NCBI GenBank assembly: GCA_020634165.1 | Contig: JACKCF010000003.1 | Span: 124,001-188,000 of the forward strand | Direction: 5' to 3' | DNA length: 64,000 nucleotides | Origin: Anaerolineaceae bacterium | GTDB lineage: Bacteria; Chloroflexota; Anaerolineae; Aggregatilineales; Phototrophicaceae | In this document: positions 62,822 through 64,000 of the stretch, piece by piece | Layout: every line of letters begins with the position of its first letter | How positions within the stretch are numbered: position 1 is the stretch's first letter | Made by a program: the position numbers and the translations under genes | The notes under the pieces: generated by a model | Database searches by the model: none | What the model was told of the DNA's origin: nothing | The model's input: only the letters and a program-made list of their open reading frames with translations

Positions 62822-64000
62822 GCGATAATATCATCGCCCACGCCGAACAAGTCACCAAGATTTATCCGGGCACGGTCGCACTGAACAAGGTGGACTTCAA
62901 TATTTATGAGGGCAAGGTCAACGTCCTCATTGGCGAGAATGGCGCTGGCAAAAGTACGTTAATGAAAATTCTGGCGGGTGTGGAACAGGCCACATCAGGG
63001 CGCATTTTGCTCAAGGGCCAGGAAATCGCCCCACGCAACCCGCGCGAAGCCGAACAACTGGGTATCGGCATCATCTACCAGGAATTGAACCTCTTCCCCA
63101 ATATGAACGTCAGCGAGAACATTTTTGTCTCGCACGAAAAGACGCTCGGTGGGGTTGTCATCGATCATCGGGCGCAGGAGAAAAAAGCCGAGGAACTACT
63201 CAGGCGATTGGAACAGCCGATCAGTCCCAAGACACTGGTGGCCGATTTGCGCATTGGTCAGCAGCAAATTGTCGAAATCGCCAAGGCGCTGGCGCTCGAA
63301 GTGCAGATTCTGATTATGGATGAGCCAACATCAGCGCTTAGTAATGCCGAAGTTGAAGTACTGTTTCGGGTGATTCGGGAGCTAAAAGCGCAAGGCGTGT
63401 CGATTGTCTATATTTCGCACAAGCTAGAAGAGCTGATGCAGATAGGCGATTACATCACTATTTTGCGCGATGGCAACCTGATCGCAGAATCGCCGCTGGA
63501 AGATGTCGATTTAAAGTGGATCGTCGATAACATGGTTGGGCGTGATGCCAGTAAGACCTATGAACCCGCCCCACATGACATCGGCGATGTGATCCTGAGC
63601 GTCAAGAACCTGACGCTGCCTGCCCCACATGGCAAAGACAACATTCTGGATGATGTTTCGCTGGACCTGCGGGCTGGTGAGATCGTCGGACTTTATGGGC
63701 TGATGGGCGCTGGCCGTACTGAGCTATTTGAATGCCTGATGGGCCTGCATCCGTACCACGCGACGGAAATCATGCTGGATGGCAAGAAGATGCAGTCGCA
63801 TGTGGTCAGCGACCGTATTGACCAGGGCATTATGCTGGTGCCGGAAGATCGTCAGCGTGAAGGGCTGGTGCAGACGCTTTCTATTCATGACAACATGATT
63901 TTGGCGAGCCTGCAACACTATCTGGCGCGGTTGCTTTCCCTGAATGCCAAGAAAGAGCAAGATGCGGTGCGGCAGTATGTGCATGATTTGTCCATCAAAC
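62818..64000 (+). CDS. Sugar ABC transporter ATP-binding protein, RbsA/XylG type (cut by window end)
   Basis: The first 394 residues of a two-ATPase-domain protein; the frame is still open at the window edge. ATG 62818 overlaps the upstream stop (ATGA). First domain: Walker A GENGAGKST (about residues 41-49), Q-loop IIYQELNLFPNMNV, signature-like LRIGQQQIVEIAKAL, Walker B ILIMDEPTSAL, and H-loop YISHKLEEL. The second domain begins with the degenerate GLYGLMGAGRTE and VPEDRQREGL, as in RbsA and XylG. It powers sugar uptake together with permease and binding protein, probably encoded beyond the window. Confidence 0.93.
   Translation, partial: MSDNIIAHAEQVTKIYPGTVALNKVDFNIYEGKVNVLIGENGAGKSTLMKILAGVEQATSGRILLKGQEIAPRNPREAEQLGIGIIYQELNLFPNMNVSENIFVSHEKTLGGVVIDHRAQEKKAEELLRRLEQPISPKTLVADLRIGQQQIVEIAKALALEVQILIMDEPTSALSNAEVEVLFRVIRELKAQGVSIVYISHKLEELMQIGDYITILRDGNLIAESPLEDVDLKWIVDNMVGRDASKTYEPAPHDIGDVILSVKNLTLPAPHGKDNILDDVSLDLRAGEIVGLYGLMGAGRTELFECLMGLHPYHATEIMLDGKKMQSHVVSDRIDQGIMLVPEDRQREGLVQTLSIHDNMILASLQHYLARLLSLNAKKEQDAVRQYVHDLSIK

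Overview
The window reads as a chromosomal piece of a moderately GC-rich, free-living heterotrophic bacterium with both anaerobic and saccharolytic genes. The gene flavour (many secreted propeller-type lipoproteins, NamZ/NagA-type amino-sugar genes, GH9/GH3/GH172 glycosidases, Mbh-like plus Hox-like [NiFe] hydrogenases, a single-chain pyruvate:ferredoxin oxidoreductase) suggests Chloroflexota, probably near Anaerolineae. This is inference from gene content: no rRNA, tRNA or other taxonomic marker was seen. There is no phage, insertion sequence or CRISPR array.

Layout. 1-5.7 kb: small hypothetical genes, a zinc-ribbon protein, a lipoprotein, a NapH-like iron-sulfur membrane protein, a nucleotidyltransferase and an AT-rich DUF4365 gene that looks acquired. 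5.8-12.2 kb: a lipoprotein, an MFS transporter, a nucleotide-sugar epimerase, a MraY/WecA-type transferase and an aldo/keto reductase. 12.4-16.9 kb: carbohydrate and cell-wall sugar recycling (DUF4432, NamZ, NagA, SIS). 17-24.8 kb: methyltransferase, malic enzyme with phosphotransacetylase-like tail, VOC protein, propeller protein, peptide deformylase and a PckA-family protein whose catalytic residues are largely replaced.

25.4-40 kb is the core. An apparently single operon encodes a membrane-bound, Mbh-like group 4 [NiFe] hydrogenase (MbhD/E, G, H, I, J, K, L, M, N equivalents), a HycI-type maturation protease, and then a cytosolic Hox-like hydrogenase made only of HoxU, HoxY and HoxH. A 74-residue orphan, pyruvate:ferredoxin oxidoreductase and a dihydroorotate dehydrogenase-like flavoprotein follow. 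Together they suggest pyruvate oxidation to reduced ferredoxin, with disposal of electrons as H2 coupled to ion pumping, and a second hydrogenase whose electron partner is not in the window.

40-50 kb: GNAT, GH9 endoglucanase, GH3 beta-glucosidase, LLM flavin enzyme, a feo ferrous-iron operon (FeoA, FeoB split into two overlapping genes) under a promoter with a DtxR-like box, and a GH172-type protein. 50-55 kb: a MarR-regulated heterodimeric ABC exporter with repeated operator-like palindromes over the promoter. 55.8-64 kb: ammonium transporter with a structured leader, then a sugar regulon (sugar kinase, isomerase, SorC-type regulator, DUF2291 lipoprotein and the start of an RbsA-type ABC ATPase). 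Its two divergent arms share the same AT-rich palindrome.
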